From Bartonella sp. AU16XJBT (GTDB taxonomy: Bacteria > Pseudomonadota > Alphaproteobacteria > Rhizobiales > Rhizobiaceae): 64,000 nt of DNA. Shown in pieces: positions 55,116 to 64,000 of the stretch (positions are counted from its first letter, which is position 1; the number at the start of each line of letters is the position of its first letter). A model generated the notes under the pieces. The model did not search any database, was not told the origin of the DNA, and saw only the letters and a program-made list of their open reading frames with translations. The translations under genes and the position numbers were made by a program. Location of the stretch: the NCBI RefSeq assembly GCF_028618665.1, contig NZ_JAQITF010000001.1, forward strand, positions 62,001 through 126,000. Reading direction: 5' to 3'.

Positions 55116-56921
55116 TTATTTATTCATTTTGAGCGCTTGAATAAAAGCTGACTGAGGAATTTCTACCTTTCCAAATTGGCGCATCCGTTTTTTACCTTCT
55201 TTTTGCTTTTCCAAAAGTTTGCGCTTACGCGTTACATCGCCCCCGTAACATTTCGCTGTCACATCTTTACGCAAAGCACGAATTGTTTCGCGCGCTATAA
55301 CTTTACCACCAATAGCCGCTTGAACTGGAATTTGGAACATATGCTGGGGAATAAGATCTTTCAGTTTTTCGCACATGGAACGCCCGCGCTTTTCTGCAAT
55401 CGTGCGGTGCACAAGCATCGACAATGCATCAATAGACTCTCCATTCACCAAAATAGACATTTTAACTAAATCCCCCTCTGCATAATCCGTCATCTGATAA
55501 TCAAAAGAAGCATACCCCTTTGAGATCGATTTTAGACGATCATAAAAATCAAAAACGACTTCATTCAGTGGTAAATCATACGTCACCATAGCACGCGTTC
55601 CAACATAGGATAAGCCAACCTGTACCCCACGCCGCTCTTGGCACAATTCTAAAATTGACCCAAGATAATTATCAGGAGTCATGATTGTCGCTCGGATCCA
55701 CGGTTCTTCGATGGAAGAAATTTTAACCAGATCAGGCATATCTGCCGGATTGTGTAACTCTTTAACAGAACCATCATTCATATTCATGCGATAAACAACT
55801 GAAGGTGCTGTCGCAATTAAATCCAAATTAAACTCACGCTCTAACCGTTCTTGAATAATTTCAAGATGAAGAAGCCCCAAAAAGCCACACCGAAAACCAA
55901 ACCCCAAAGCCGCGGATGTTTCCATTTCAAAAGAAAAACTCGCATCATTTAAGCGTAATTTGCCCATGGCTGCACGTAAATCTTCAAAATCAGCAGCATC
56001 AATTGGAAAAAGTCCACAAAAGACAACCGGTTGCGCAGGTTTAAAACCAGGCAAAGCATTTTCACAAGGACGACGCTCTTCAGTAATCGTATCCCCAACC
56101 CGTGTATCGGCAACCTCTTTGATAGAAGCAGTGATAAAACCAATCTCGCCTGGTCCTAATTCATCAACCTGGACCATTTTAGGTGTAAATACCCCAACGC
56201 GCTCAACGGGATATTTTGCCCCCGTCCCCATCATACGAATGGTTTGACCTTTTTTTAAAATACCATCTATCACCCGTACCAAAACAATGACGCCAAGATA
56301 TGCATCATACCAGCTATCAACCAACATTGCCTTCAAGGGATTTGCAATATCACCCGTGCGTGGAGGTGGTAATTGTGTAACAATTGCCTCCAAAACATCA
56401 GGAACACCCAAACCTGTTTTTGCTGATATTTCTACCGCTTGAGATGTATCAATGCCTATCACATCTTCAATTTGTTCTTTAACACGCTCAGGTTCTGCTG
56501 CTGGAAGATCAACTTTATTGAGCACAACGACCAACTCATGGGAATTATCAATGGCTTGGTAAACATTTGCCAAAGTTTGCGCCTCGACACCTTGGCTTGC
56601 ATCCACTACCAACAGAGAACCTTCACAAGCTGCCAGTGAACGTGAAACCTCATAAGCAAAATCCACATGACCAGGTGTATCCATAAGATTTAGAATATAG
56701 GTTTCACCATTCTTTGCCTTATAGTGTAAACGGACTGTTTGTGCTTTAATAGTAATCCCACGTTCACGCTCAATATCCATGGAATCAAGCACTTGTTCCT
56801 TCATCTCACGTGTATCAAGTCCCCCTGTTATTTGAATCAAACGATCCGCTAAAGTGGACTTGCCGTGATCAATATGCGCCACGATGGAAAAATTACGAAT
56901 ATAATTACGATCTCTTGTCAT
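55116..56921 (-). CDS. lepA: Elongation factor 4 (LepA)
   Basis: A translational GTPase that binds ribosomes and affects translocation and 30S biogenesis. The start [20 protein letters not shown] gives 601 residues, the normal length; 12 upstream codons are not conserved. G-motifs are [14 protein letters not shown] (G1), the [12 protein letters not shown] switch, DTPGH (G3) and NKVDLP (G4). The LepA-specific C-terminal domain is present, ending [19 protein letters not shown]. It is monocistronic. Confidence 0.98.
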   Translation of the reverse strand: MTRDRNYIRNFSIVAHIDHGKSTLADRLIQITGGLDTREMKEQVLDSMDIERERGITIKAQTVRLHYKAKNGETYILNLMDTPGHVDFAYEVSRSLAACEGSLLVVDASQGVEAQTLANVYQAIDNSHELVVVLNKVDLPAAEPERVKEQIEDVIGIDTSQAVEISAKTGLGVPDVLEAIVTQLPPPRTGDIANPLKAMLVDSWYDAYLGVIVLVRVIDGILKKGQTIRMMGTGAKYPVERVGVFTPKMVQVDELGPGEIGFITASIKEVADTRVGDTITEERRPCENALPGFKPAQPVVFCGLFPIDAADFEDLRAAMGKLRLNDASFSFEMETSAALGFGFRCGFLGLLHLEIIQERLEREFNLDLIATAPSVVYRMNMNDGSVKELHNPADMPDLVKISSIEEPWIRATIMTPDNYLGSILELCQERRGVQVGLSYVGTRAMVTYDLPLNEVVFDFYDRLKSISKGYASFDYQMTDYAEGDLVKMSILVNGESIDALSMLVHRTIAEKRGRSMCEKLKDLIPQHMFQIPVQAAIGGKVIARETIRALRKDVTAKCYGGDVTRKRKLLEKQKEGKKRMRQFGKVEIPQSAFIQALKMNK

Positions 56922-57093
56922 ATAAGGCGATTTAGCAAAGAATAATACAAAACGCAAAGACCAATTATGTCCTCTTGAGAACCTTTCAAAAGAATATTAA
57001 CCAAAAGAGTTTCTCAAAACACAACTTCTCATAGCTTAAAAAATAAGATTTTTGTCTACTCAATTAAATACCAAAGGGACTAAAATGATTTTT

Positions 57094-57690
57094 TCACATC
57101 TTGTTTGATGGCTCATAGATTGGATAAACTGGTACCATCACACACTTTGCCAACCTCCAATATTTCGATGATCCTTGATACTTGAAAGAATTTATAGGAG
57201 GTATGCCTTTCTTGTGGAGTTTTAACCACGTAGACCACCCGCTTATGGCGTGCAAGCAAGTGATTTGGATTGATTTCACATGAAAAAGATTTGAAATGAT
57301 GCTCTGTGATTTTTACAAACTGCACGCGGACCACCAATGAGTGGGAAATTTGTCTTTTTAAAAAGCGTGGGAATATACAACATTATGGGGAACCGCTTTG
57401 AGCGTTCTATTTTGTTTGAAAAGCATAATCCCATGAAAGAACAAAAGAAATAACACAGCACCAATGCACAATCCCCATTATAGGTATTATCTTGGATGTG
57501 TTTTGAAAGTTGTAAAGCCAAATTTAAAAATAACAATAAAGATGAGAGCTGGTTTTTATCTTTATCCCTTCATATTTTAATCCCATGAAGGTTATCTTCC
57601 CGTTTCAGAAGTCAGAAAAAATAAAGACTCTTGCTCTAGTTTGGCATACAAAAGCAGAAACAGCTTATAAAGCCTCTTCATCATCTTTAA
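57094..57690. repeat. Dispersed relic element, copy D (module 1 inverted)
   Basis: The copy with the best-preserved reading frame. Module 1 is on the minus strand: CATCATTTCAAATC is read at 57301-57288 and GCAAAGTGTGTGATG at 57150-57136, exact matches to copies B and A. A 74-codon frame is open across it (57337-57113, TTG start, no clear ribosome binding site), containing FVKITEHHFKSFSCEINP, LLARHKRVVYVVKTPQER and IIEILEVGKVCDGTSL. Modules 2 and 3 are on the plus strand (TTGAGCGTTCT at 57398-57408, GTAAAGCCAAATT at 57512-57524, GCTTATAAAGC at 57663-57673). So module 1 is flipped relative to copies A, B and C. Confidence 0.62.
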
Positions 57691-57790
57691 TTTTAAAAAA
57701 GCCTCAAAAATGAAAACTCTGCAAGCAAAAAACGCATGCAATAAAATCATCATAGTAAAGATGCATCGCTCACCAATTTTTTCAATTGCT

Positions 57791-58684
57791 TTATTTTTTT
57801 TTACGCCATTGTGAAGGTTGTAATTCAGCAACAATAATCCCAATCAGAATAAGCAAACCACCCAATAAAGCTAAAGGAGATAAATGCTCTCCAGCCAAAC
57901 GCCCAACGATACCAGCCCATACCGGTTCACCTGCATAAATGAGTGTTGCACGCGTAGGGGAAATAGACTTTTGTGCCCAATTCATAGCCAATTGAATAAT
58001 AGCACTCATTAATGCCAATCCCATACCAACACTAAACCATACCCACGAAAATTCAGGAATGCTTTCACCCATCAAAGGCATACAAGCAAATGAAAAAAAA
58101 CCGCTAAAGAATAACTGAATAATGGTCACACGCCGACTATCAACCTTGTTGGCAAAAATTCCGATGAGTATGACTTCTCCAGCAATCGCTAAAGCGCCCA
58201 ACAAAGTCAAAATTTCACCTTTTGAAAAATCAAAACTTCCCGGCTTTTGTCCTGAAACAAGGACAAGCCCAATAAAAGCGAAAATAATACCAACCCAACA
58301 GGCAAAACGGGGAGGTTTTTTAAAAACAATCCATTGCAAGATTGGAACCATCGGAACATAAAGCGCTGTGATAAAAGCCGACTGACTACTAATAATCGTT
58401 TGAAGTCCAGCTGCTTGAAAAGCATAACCAAAAAACATGGATAAACCAATTGCCATCCCAGCGAAAACTTCATAAACAGTTATACCTTTTATAGAGCGCC
58501 AAAAAATTGCTCCACATATAAGAGATGCAACAATAAAACGAAATCCAACAAAAAACAAAGGACCGCTATAGCGTACCGCAATGTGAATGACTAAAAATGT
58601 AATCCCCCACAATATTGTTGCAGCAAATATTGCCAATTCTGGTTTACTTAATAAAGGATATTTAAACTGTTTTATATTCGTCAT
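57791..58684 (-). CDS. DMT/EamA family transporter
   Basis: From MTNIKQFKYPLLSKPELAIF the protein has 297 residues and ten hydrophobic helices in two EamA repeats (about 15-140 and 155-290), with AATILWGITFLVIHIAVRYS opening the first and AGEPVWAGIVGRLAGEHLSP in the second. Such exporters move amino acids, nucleotides or other metabolites out of the cell; the substrate cannot be told. The longer open frame upstream (to 58837) overlaps argB and is rejected. It lies 32 bases downstream of argB on the same strand. Confidence 0.9.
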   Translation of the reverse strand: MTNIKQFKYPLLSKPELAIFAATILWGITFLVIHIAVRYSGPLFFVGFRFIVASLICGAIFWRSIKGITVYEVFAGMAIGLSMFFGYAFQAAGLQTIISSQSAFITALYVPMVPILQWIVFKKPPRFACWVGIIFAFIGLVLVSGQKPGSFDFSKGEILTLLGALAIAGEVILIGIFANKVDSRRVTIIQLFFSGFFSFACMPLMGESIPEFSWVWFSVGMGLALMSAIIQLAMNWAQKSISPTRATLIYAGEPVWAGIVGRLAGEHLSPLALLGGLLILIGIIVAELQPSQWRKKK

Positions 58685-58716
58685 GAAAGGCCTTCTCCTC
58701 CAATTTTCCGCACAAT

Positions 58717-59622
58717 TTATGAAACAATAAGCGTTCCAACTCCCTGTTCGGTAAACAGCTCTAGTAAAACAGAATGAGGGGTTTTTCCATTTAAAATGAC
58801 AACACCTTCCACACCATTTTGAAGGGCTTTCACACAAGTTTCTACTTTTGGAATCATGCCTCCTGAAATTGTTCCATTTTTGATAAGTTTCTCAGCTTCA
58901 GAAACTGTCAATTCCTTTAAAAGTTTGCCCTGTTTATCCAAAACACCAGGAACATCCGTGAGGAATAAAAGACGTTTTGCCTCTAATGCACCAGCAATAG
59001 CTCCAGCAAAAATATCAGCATTAATATTATAGGTTTTACCATCCCGACCTGGAGCTACAGGAGCAAGAACTGGTATCATTTCAGAACATGCTAAAAGGTC
59101 CAGCAATGTACGATCAACTTCAATAGGCTCACCAACAAACCCCAAATCTAAAACACGTTCAATATGTGAATCAGGATCAATGACAGTTCTATAAGCCTTT
59201 TCGGCAAAAACCATATTGCCATCCTTACCACACAGCCCTATTGCCCATTCACCCTCAGCATTGATGAGAGCAACTATTTCCTTATTGATGGAACCCGCTA
59301 AAACCATTTCAACCACTTCAACGATCCGCTCATCGGTTACCCGTAAACCGTTTTCAAATCGTGATTCAATCCCCATTTTCATTAAAATTTCAGCAATTTG
59401 AGGCCCACCACCATGAACAACAACAGGATTAATCCCCGATTGCTTTAATAGAGCAATATCACGCGCAAATGCCCGCCCCAAAGCAGGATCACCCATAGCA
59501 TGACCGCCATATTTTACCACAACCGTTTCATTTTCGTATTTTTGCATATAAGGTAAAGCAGACGATAAAAATGCTGCTTGTTTTTCCAAAACATCGACAG
59601 CACTGTTTTTAGCATCATCCAT
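58717..59622 (-). CDS. argB: Acetylglutamate kinase
   Basis: Second step of arginine biosynthesis, phosphorylating N-acetylglutamate. The 301 residues include [14 protein letters not shown] near residue 34, [20 protein letters not shown] (about 69-88) and [20 protein letters not shown]. The N-terminal helix of about 30 residues resembles arginine-sensitive hexameric enzymes, so feedback inhibition is likely. It is not linked to the argDF cluster at the other end of the window. Confidence 0.96.
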   Translation of the reverse strand: MDDAKNSAVDVLEKQAAFLSSALPYMQKYENETVVVKYGGHAMGDPALGRAFARDIALLKQSGINPVVVHGGGPQIAEILMKMGIESRFENGLRVTDERIVEVVEMVLAGSINKEIVALINAEGEWAIGLCGKDGNMVFAEKAYRTVIDPDSHIERVLDLGFVGEPIEVDRTLLDLLACSEMIPVLAPVAPGRDGKTYNINADIFAGAIAGALEAKRLLFLTDVPGVLDKQGKLLKELTVSEAEKLIKNGTISGGMIPKVETCVKALQNGVEGVVILNGKTPHSVLLELFTEQGVGTLIVS

Positions 59623-60875
59623 TAATAGAGCCTCCTCATCACTTTTTACTATCTCTTAGTGAAATTTAGGAAAAGTGAAAACAATAAAACAAAGCTTTAC
59701 TCTATCCATCCCCCTGAAAATCGTCAATTTTCCTTCAAATTACGAAAAAGTAATAACGAGATGAAATAAGAAAACAACTTCCTCAATAAAGTTAACAGCG
59801 AAAAATTAAACAAAATAAGCGCAAAAAACGTCATTATTTTATGATCTTATGTATAAAATCGAATAGTAAAATTTTTAAGCTACGCTGTAAAGTCAACTCA
59901 TTAGTTTACCCTTATGGATACTTAACAATGAATGGGAATATATACAACCATTGATTTTGTAAGATAAAAACAAAATTTTCTTATAATAATAAAATCAATA
60001 TATTACCGACATAGAAATCGCTCAATTGCTTTATTTATATTTTATCTAAAATTGAACATTCAAAAATAATCAATTAAATAATTTATGAAAATGCGCGTTT
60101 TAGAGAATTATAATAAACTGATTTATAATCATAATTTACCGTTATCCGAAAAAATAACCTCTATTTTAGAGGAAGCTATGGTTAAGACTATGAAAATAGC
60201 ACCTATACAATCGATAATGAGAGGTTATATTATTGGGAAAAGATGGATTGCCCAACAGCTTCTTTAGCCTTACTTGATAGAATCTTGCCATTTTGTAGTT
60301 TTATTATAGAGCTTTAAAAGGGATGTTGAATGAACAAATCATAAAAAAAGAAAGATAAACACAAAATTCTGAATGCTTGGTTCCTTCCTTTTCTTTAAAT
60401 TTAAAGAAGAAGGTTCTTAAGGGATTTTGCCCGTAAATAATCTGGATTTTTACTGGGATGGTTTCACTTGATGGTCGCTCATGTGATTTTATTTACATAA
60501 GACTCTACGAACAAGGCTAATAACCACGTACTTCTAAAAACACTTCATGTGTACAAAAAGGCTTACCTGGCTTGTATCACCACCTTAAATGACGATCTTT
60601 TACGGCACAACAAGATCAATGCTGTTAACACTAGAAATATTATCAGTCATTCAATTGCATGCCTTATATGGATAAGCCCTTTTTAAAATGTTATAGACAC
60701 TCAAAAGCAAGACTTATCCATAAAATCCATGAAATGTAAAAAAACTTTCCGCAGCAGGAACTTACCCTAAATTAATTGTTTCTCTCTTTTCAAAGATGAT
60801 AAGAAAATAGAAAGCTTAATGAAAATAACCTTCCAAAAGTGTTTTCTCGCTTATTCTGAATAACGTTCACATATT
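59623..60875. other. Long gene-poor gap between argB and dnaJ
   Basis: About 1250 AT-rich bases. A 60-codon frame at 60085-60267 (+) has no ribosome binding site and no recognised family. An imperfect palindrome centred on CTTTAAATTTAAAG is near 60391-60412. On the plus strand about 60508-60687 is open without an ATG and reads NKANNHVLLKTLHVYKKAYL then ITTLNDDLLRHNKINAVNTR, which is protein-like and may be a relic. No copy of the dispersed element was convincing. Confidence 0.4.
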
Positions 60876-62018
60876 TTAACCAGAAATATTTTCAAAAAAT
60901 TCTTTCATACGTGAAAAAAAACCATGTGATTGTGGTGAATTCTCATGATTTGAGAGTTTTTCAAATTTTTGCAACAGTTCACGTTGCTCTTGCGTAAGTT
61001 TCTGCGGTGTCTCAATCGTAATATGGATGTAAAGGTCACCCCTTGCTTGCTGACGACGCAACATAGGCATGCCTTTGCCTTTAAGGCGGAATTGACGTCC
61101 ATTTTGTGTCCCCTCTGGAATCTTAACACGTGCTTTAACACCATCAAGATCAGAAACCTCAAACTCTCCTCCTAAAGCCGCTGTTACCATCGAAATAGGA
61201 ACACGACAGTGAAGATCTGCTCCTTCTCGCTGAAAAAATTCATGCGGTTTAACGGAAAGAAAAATATAAAGATCACCATTGGGACCACCACGAATACCAG
61301 CATCCCCCTCACCAGAAAGACGAATACGCGTCCCATCTTCAATACCAGCTGGAACATTCACGCTCAATGAACGTTTTTTCTCTATGCGTCGTGTCCCCTG
61401 ACATTTGGGGCATGGATCCGTAATCGTTTCACCACGTCCATGACATGTAGGACATGTTCGCTCAATAGAAAAGAAACCTTGTGCAGCACGCACACGACCA
61501 GATCCATGACATGTTCCACAAACTTGTGGCCTAGATCCTTTTCTCGCACCTGAGCCTTCACAAACATCGCATGTGACGGAACTAGGAATATTAATTTCTG
61601 CAGTTTTTCCTGAAAATGCCTCTTCTAAAGTCACTTCCATATTATAACTCAGATCTGCACCACGTTCGCGACCATCACCACGCTTACGGTGCCCACCTCC
61701 CATAATCTCACCAAAAAAGTCTTCAAAAATATCAGCAAATCCACCACCGGCAGCAAAACCGCTAAAGGGATTTCCTCCCCCTTGACCACCGCTATTTTCA
61801 AAAGCCGCATGACCAAACCGGTCATAAGCAGCACGCTTTTGGGGATCTTTAAGAACTTCATAGGCTTCGCCAATTTCTTTGAATTTTCGCTCTGCCTCTT
61901 TATCCCCGGCGTTGCGATCAGGATGATATTGCATTGCCAACTTACGAAAAGCAGATTTCAACTTTTTATCATCACATTCACGAGTCACGCCAAGAATTTC
62001 ATAATAGTCAACCTTCAT
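60876..62018 (-). CDS. dnaJ: Chaperone protein DnaJ
   Basis: Hsp40 co-chaperone that delivers substrates to DnaK and stimulates its ATPase. The 380 residues show all type I domains: J domain with YHPDRN (HPD at about 32-34), a Gly/Phe-rich linker (about 70-115), four zinc repeats [24 protein letters not shown] and CPKCQGTR, and the C-terminal substrate domains. The last repeat ends in R, not G, a mild departure. Two ATGs in a row start the frame; the second is used. It follows dnaK with a hairpin between. Confidence 0.97.
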   Translation of the reverse strand: MKVDYYEILGVTRECDDKKLKSAFRKLAMQYHPDRNAGDKEAERKFKEIGEAYEVLKDPQKRAAYDRFGHAAFENSGGQGGGNPFSGFAAGGGFADIFEDFFGEIMGGGHRKRGDGRERGADLSYNMEVTLEEAFSGKTAEINIPSSVTCDVCEGSGARKGSRPQVCGTCHGSGRVRAAQGFFSIERTCPTCHGRGETITDPCPKCQGTRRIEKKRSLSVNVPAGIEDGTRIRLSGEGDAGIRGGPNGDLYIFLSVKPHEFFQREGADLHCRVPISMVTAALGGEFEVSDLDGVKARVKIPEGTQNGRQFRLKGKGMPMLRRQQARGDLYIHITIETPQKLTQEQRELLQKFEKLSNHENSPQSHGFFSRMKEFFENISG

Positions 62019-62114
62019 CATGTATTCCTGATAGTTTTTCTATCATCCATCTTTATGGATAATATCGCTTTTAATTTATATTTTTAGCAACAAAGTTGCA
62101 ACTTATCTCAAATA

Positions 62115-62150
62115 ATAAAGCCCAGCCTTATATTTCAAAGGCCGGGTTTA
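62115..62150 (-). terminator. Hairpin between dnaK and dnaJ
   Basis: CCCAGCCTT (62121-62129) and AAGGCCGGG (62138-62146) form a 9-base stem with one G-T pair, followed on the minus strand by TTTATTATT. It lies 30 bases after the dnaK stop and may reduce read-through into dnaJ, giving more DnaK than DnaJ. Confidence 0.8.
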
Positions 62151-62176
62151 TAAATTAATCAACACATATGCTGACA

Positions 62177-64000
62177 CTATTTCTTCTTATCATTAACTTC
62201 TTCAAAATCAGCATCGACAACATCATCATTCTTTGTCTCTGTTTCAGCGTCAGCGCTCGCTGCTTGTGAAGTTTCATACATAGCCTGACCAAGTTTCATA
62301 CTGACTTCTGCTAATTTTTGCATCTTTGCTGTTACTGCTTCCGTATCACTGCCTTCAAGTGCAGATTTCAAATCAGATATTGCTGTTTCAATCTGTCCTT
62401 TTTCTTCGGCTGATACTTTATCGCCATATTCATTGAGCGACTTTTCAGTTGAATGAATAAGAGATTCGGCTTGATTCCTAGCTTCAACACCTTCACGGCG
62501 TTTTTTATCTTCAGCCGCGTGCTCTTCTGCATCCTTTACCATTTTTTCAATATCAGCATCACTTAAACCACCCGATGCCTGAATACGAATTTGATGCTCT
62601 TTACCAGTTCCTTTATCTTTGGCCGAAACATTAACAATACCATTTGCATCAATATCAAAAGTAACTTCAATTTGAGGTATACCACGCGGTGCTGGGGGAA
62701 TACCAACAAGATCAAATTGAGCCAATAACTTATTATCACTCGCCATTTCCCGTTCACCTTGGAAAACGCGAATAGTTACAGCACTCTGGTTATCATCAGC
62801 TGTTGAAAAAACTTGCGATTTTTTCGTTGGGATAGTGGTATTGCGCTCAATGAGACGTGTGAAAACCCCACCCAAGGTTTCAATACCCAAGGATAAAGGT
62901 GTTACATCTAGCAGCAATACGTCTTTGACATCGCCTTGTAAGACGCCCCCTTGGATGGCTGCACCCATTGCGACAACTTCATCGGGATTAACACCTTTGT
63001 GTGGATCTTTGCCAAAGAAGTTCTGCACGACTTGCTGAATCTTGGGCATACGTGTCATACCGCCCACTAAAACAACTTCGTCAATCTCACCAGCCTTTAA
63101 TCCAGCATCTTTCAACGCAGCTTTACAAGGCTCGATGGTACGCTGCACTAAATCGTCAACCAGAGATTCAAATTTTGCCCGAGTCAATTTCATTGTTAAG
63201 TGCTTGGGACCTGATTGATCTGCCGTGATAAATGGTAAATTGATTTCTGTTTGCTGTGATGACGAAAGTTCAATCTTTGCTTTTTCTGCCGCTTCTTTTA
63301 AACGCTGTAAAGCGAGTTTATCATTTTTCAGATCAATTCCTTGCTCTTTTTTGAATTCATCTGCAAAATAACCAACCAAGCGCATGTCAAAGTCTTCACC
63401 CCCTAAGAATGTATCTCCATTGGTTGATTTAACTTCAAAAACGCCATCTCCAATTTCAAGGACTGAAATGTCAAATGTACCACCACCAAGGTCGTAAACA
63501 GCAATTGTTTTTCCATCCTTTTTGTCCAAACCATAAGCTAAAGCAGCAGCAGTCGGCTCATTAATAATTCGTAAAACTTCAAGTCCAGCAATTTTACCCG
63601 CATCTTTAGTCGCTTGACGTTGCGCATCATTAAAATAAGCAGGAACAGTAATAACCGCTTGTTCAACTTTTTCACCAAGATAAGATTCAGCTGTTTCCTT
63701 CATTTTTTGCAAAATCATCGCTGAAATTTGCGATGGAGAATATTTCTTACCGGCTTCTTCAACCCATGCATCACCATTGTCACCTTTAACGATTTTATAA
63801 GGCACAAGCGCTTTATCTTTTTCAACCATAGGATCATCAAAACGGCGCCCTATCAAACGTTTCACTGCAAAGACTGTCCCTTCAGGATTTGTTACCGCCT
63901 GCCGTTTAGCAGGCTGTCCAACAAGCCGCTCTCCCCCATCAGTAAAGGCAACAACGGAAGGTGTTGTTCGCGCTCCTTCTGAGTTTTCGATAACCTTTGC
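62177..64000 (-). CDS. dnaK: Chaperone protein DnaK (N-terminus beyond window)
   Basis: Hsp70 ATPase of the DnaK-DnaJ-GrpE system. The frame stays open to the last base of the window, so 607 residues are visible and about 23 N-terminal residues, including the first phosphate-binding loop, are missing. Seen are [56 protein letters not shown], the linker [14 protein letters not shown], and the C-terminal acidic tail ending [12 protein letters not shown]. The internal ATG at 63865 is not the start. It is upstream of dnaJ as usual. Confidence 0.98.
   Translation of the reverse strand, partial: AKVIENSEGARTTPSVVAFTDGGERLVGQPAKRQAVTNPEGTVFAVKRLIGRRFDDPMVEKDKALVPYKIVKGDNGDAWVEEAGKKYSPSQISAMILQKMKETAESYLGEKVEQAVITVPAYFNDAQRQATKDAGKIAGLEVLRIINEPTAAALAYGLDKKDGKTIAVYDLGGGTFDISVLEIGDGVFEVKSTNGDTFLGGEDFDMRLVGYFADEFKKEQGIDLKNDKLALQRLKEAAEKAKIELSSSQQTEINLPFITADQSGPKHLTMKLTRAKFESLVDDLVQRTIEPCKAALKDAGLKAGEIDEVVLVGGMTRMPKIQQVVQNFFGKDPHKGVNPDEVVAMGAAIQGGVLQGDVKDVLLLDVTPLSLGIETLGGVFTRLIERNTTIPTKKSQVFSTADDNQSAVTIRVFQGEREMASDNKLLAQFDLVGIPPAPRGIPQIEVTFDIDANGIVNVSAKDKGTGKEHQIRIQASGGLSDADIEKMVKDAEEHAAEDKKRREGVEARNQAESLIHSTEKSLNEYGDKVSAEEKGQIETAISDLKSALEGSDTEAVTAKMQKLAEVSMKLGQAMYETSQAASADAETETKNDDVVDADFEEVNDKKK

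Noticed and set aside
58685-58837. 51-codon upstream extension of the DMT transporter
   Set aside because: It overlaps the 3' end of argB on the same strand and is cysteine/tryptophan-rich, unlike a transporter N-terminus; it is an out-of-frame reading of argB.
60085-60267. 60-codon open frame in the argB-dnaJ gap
   Set aside because: No ribosome binding site, no recognised family, and chance frames of this size are common in AT-rich gaps.

Overview
The window looks like chromosomal sequence of a Bartonella-like alphaproteobacterium (Hyphomicrobiales, near Brucella and the rhizobia). The evidence is the set of order-specific families (GcrA, DUF1150 beside an Hsp20, a TIGR02300 protein, a 2856-residue cyclic beta-1,2-glucan synthase, FxsA/Tim44-like/SecB), the AT-rich composition, and the mix of housekeeping genes with many long gene-poor gaps typical of a shrinking genome. 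The genus is inferred; no species is claimed.

Layout. 1-2134: end of a cytochrome c maturation operon (ccmB partial, ccmC, ccmD, ccmG). 2685-5869 (minus): argD-argF-hslO. 6354-6887: gcrA. 7747-9095 (minus): smr and a Tim44-like gene, divergent from fxsA and secB (9266-10380). 10446-12746 (minus): malic enzyme. 12943-15687: mutS. 16283-18121 (minus): ilvD, followed by what looks like a decayed second ilvD fragment. 19223-19932 (minus): DUF1150 and hsp20. 20053-25231: nth, rpmI-rplT and pheS-pheT. 26806-30306: a four-gene Mn/Fe ABC importer behind a Fur/Mur-like dyad. 30765: DUF454 protein. 32485-42489 (minus): pncB and the giant ndvB. 42723-46529 (minus): aroA-cmk-rpsA. 46716: TIGR02300 gene, then tRNA-Ala(GGC). 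48484-50369 (minus): lytic-transglycosylase lipoprotein and rmuC. 50461-52671: def-fmt-truA. 52704: LOG-family gene (minus). 53674: dapD. 55116-56921 (minus): lepA. 57791-59622 (minus): DMT exporter and argB. 60876 to the end (minus): dnaJ and dnaK (dnaK cut by the window edge).

Functionally this is core metabolism (arginine, lysine, branched-chain and aromatic amino acids, NAD salvage), translation and its quality control, protein folding and export, DNA repair, metal uptake and envelope glucan synthesis. There is no prophage, intact IS element, CRISPR array or secretion system.

The least explained part is the non-coding DNA. By eye, six of the long gaps (near 7.3, 25.7, 32.0, 47.8, 54.8 and 57.3 kb) contain diverged copies of the same element of at least about 400-700 bases, with short exact matches kept in order. 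The part that reads best as protein is a 74-codon frame on the minus strand at 57113-57337, and broken versions of that peptide can be read in other copies. I interpret this as an extinct dispersed gene or element family. I could not connect it to any named family.
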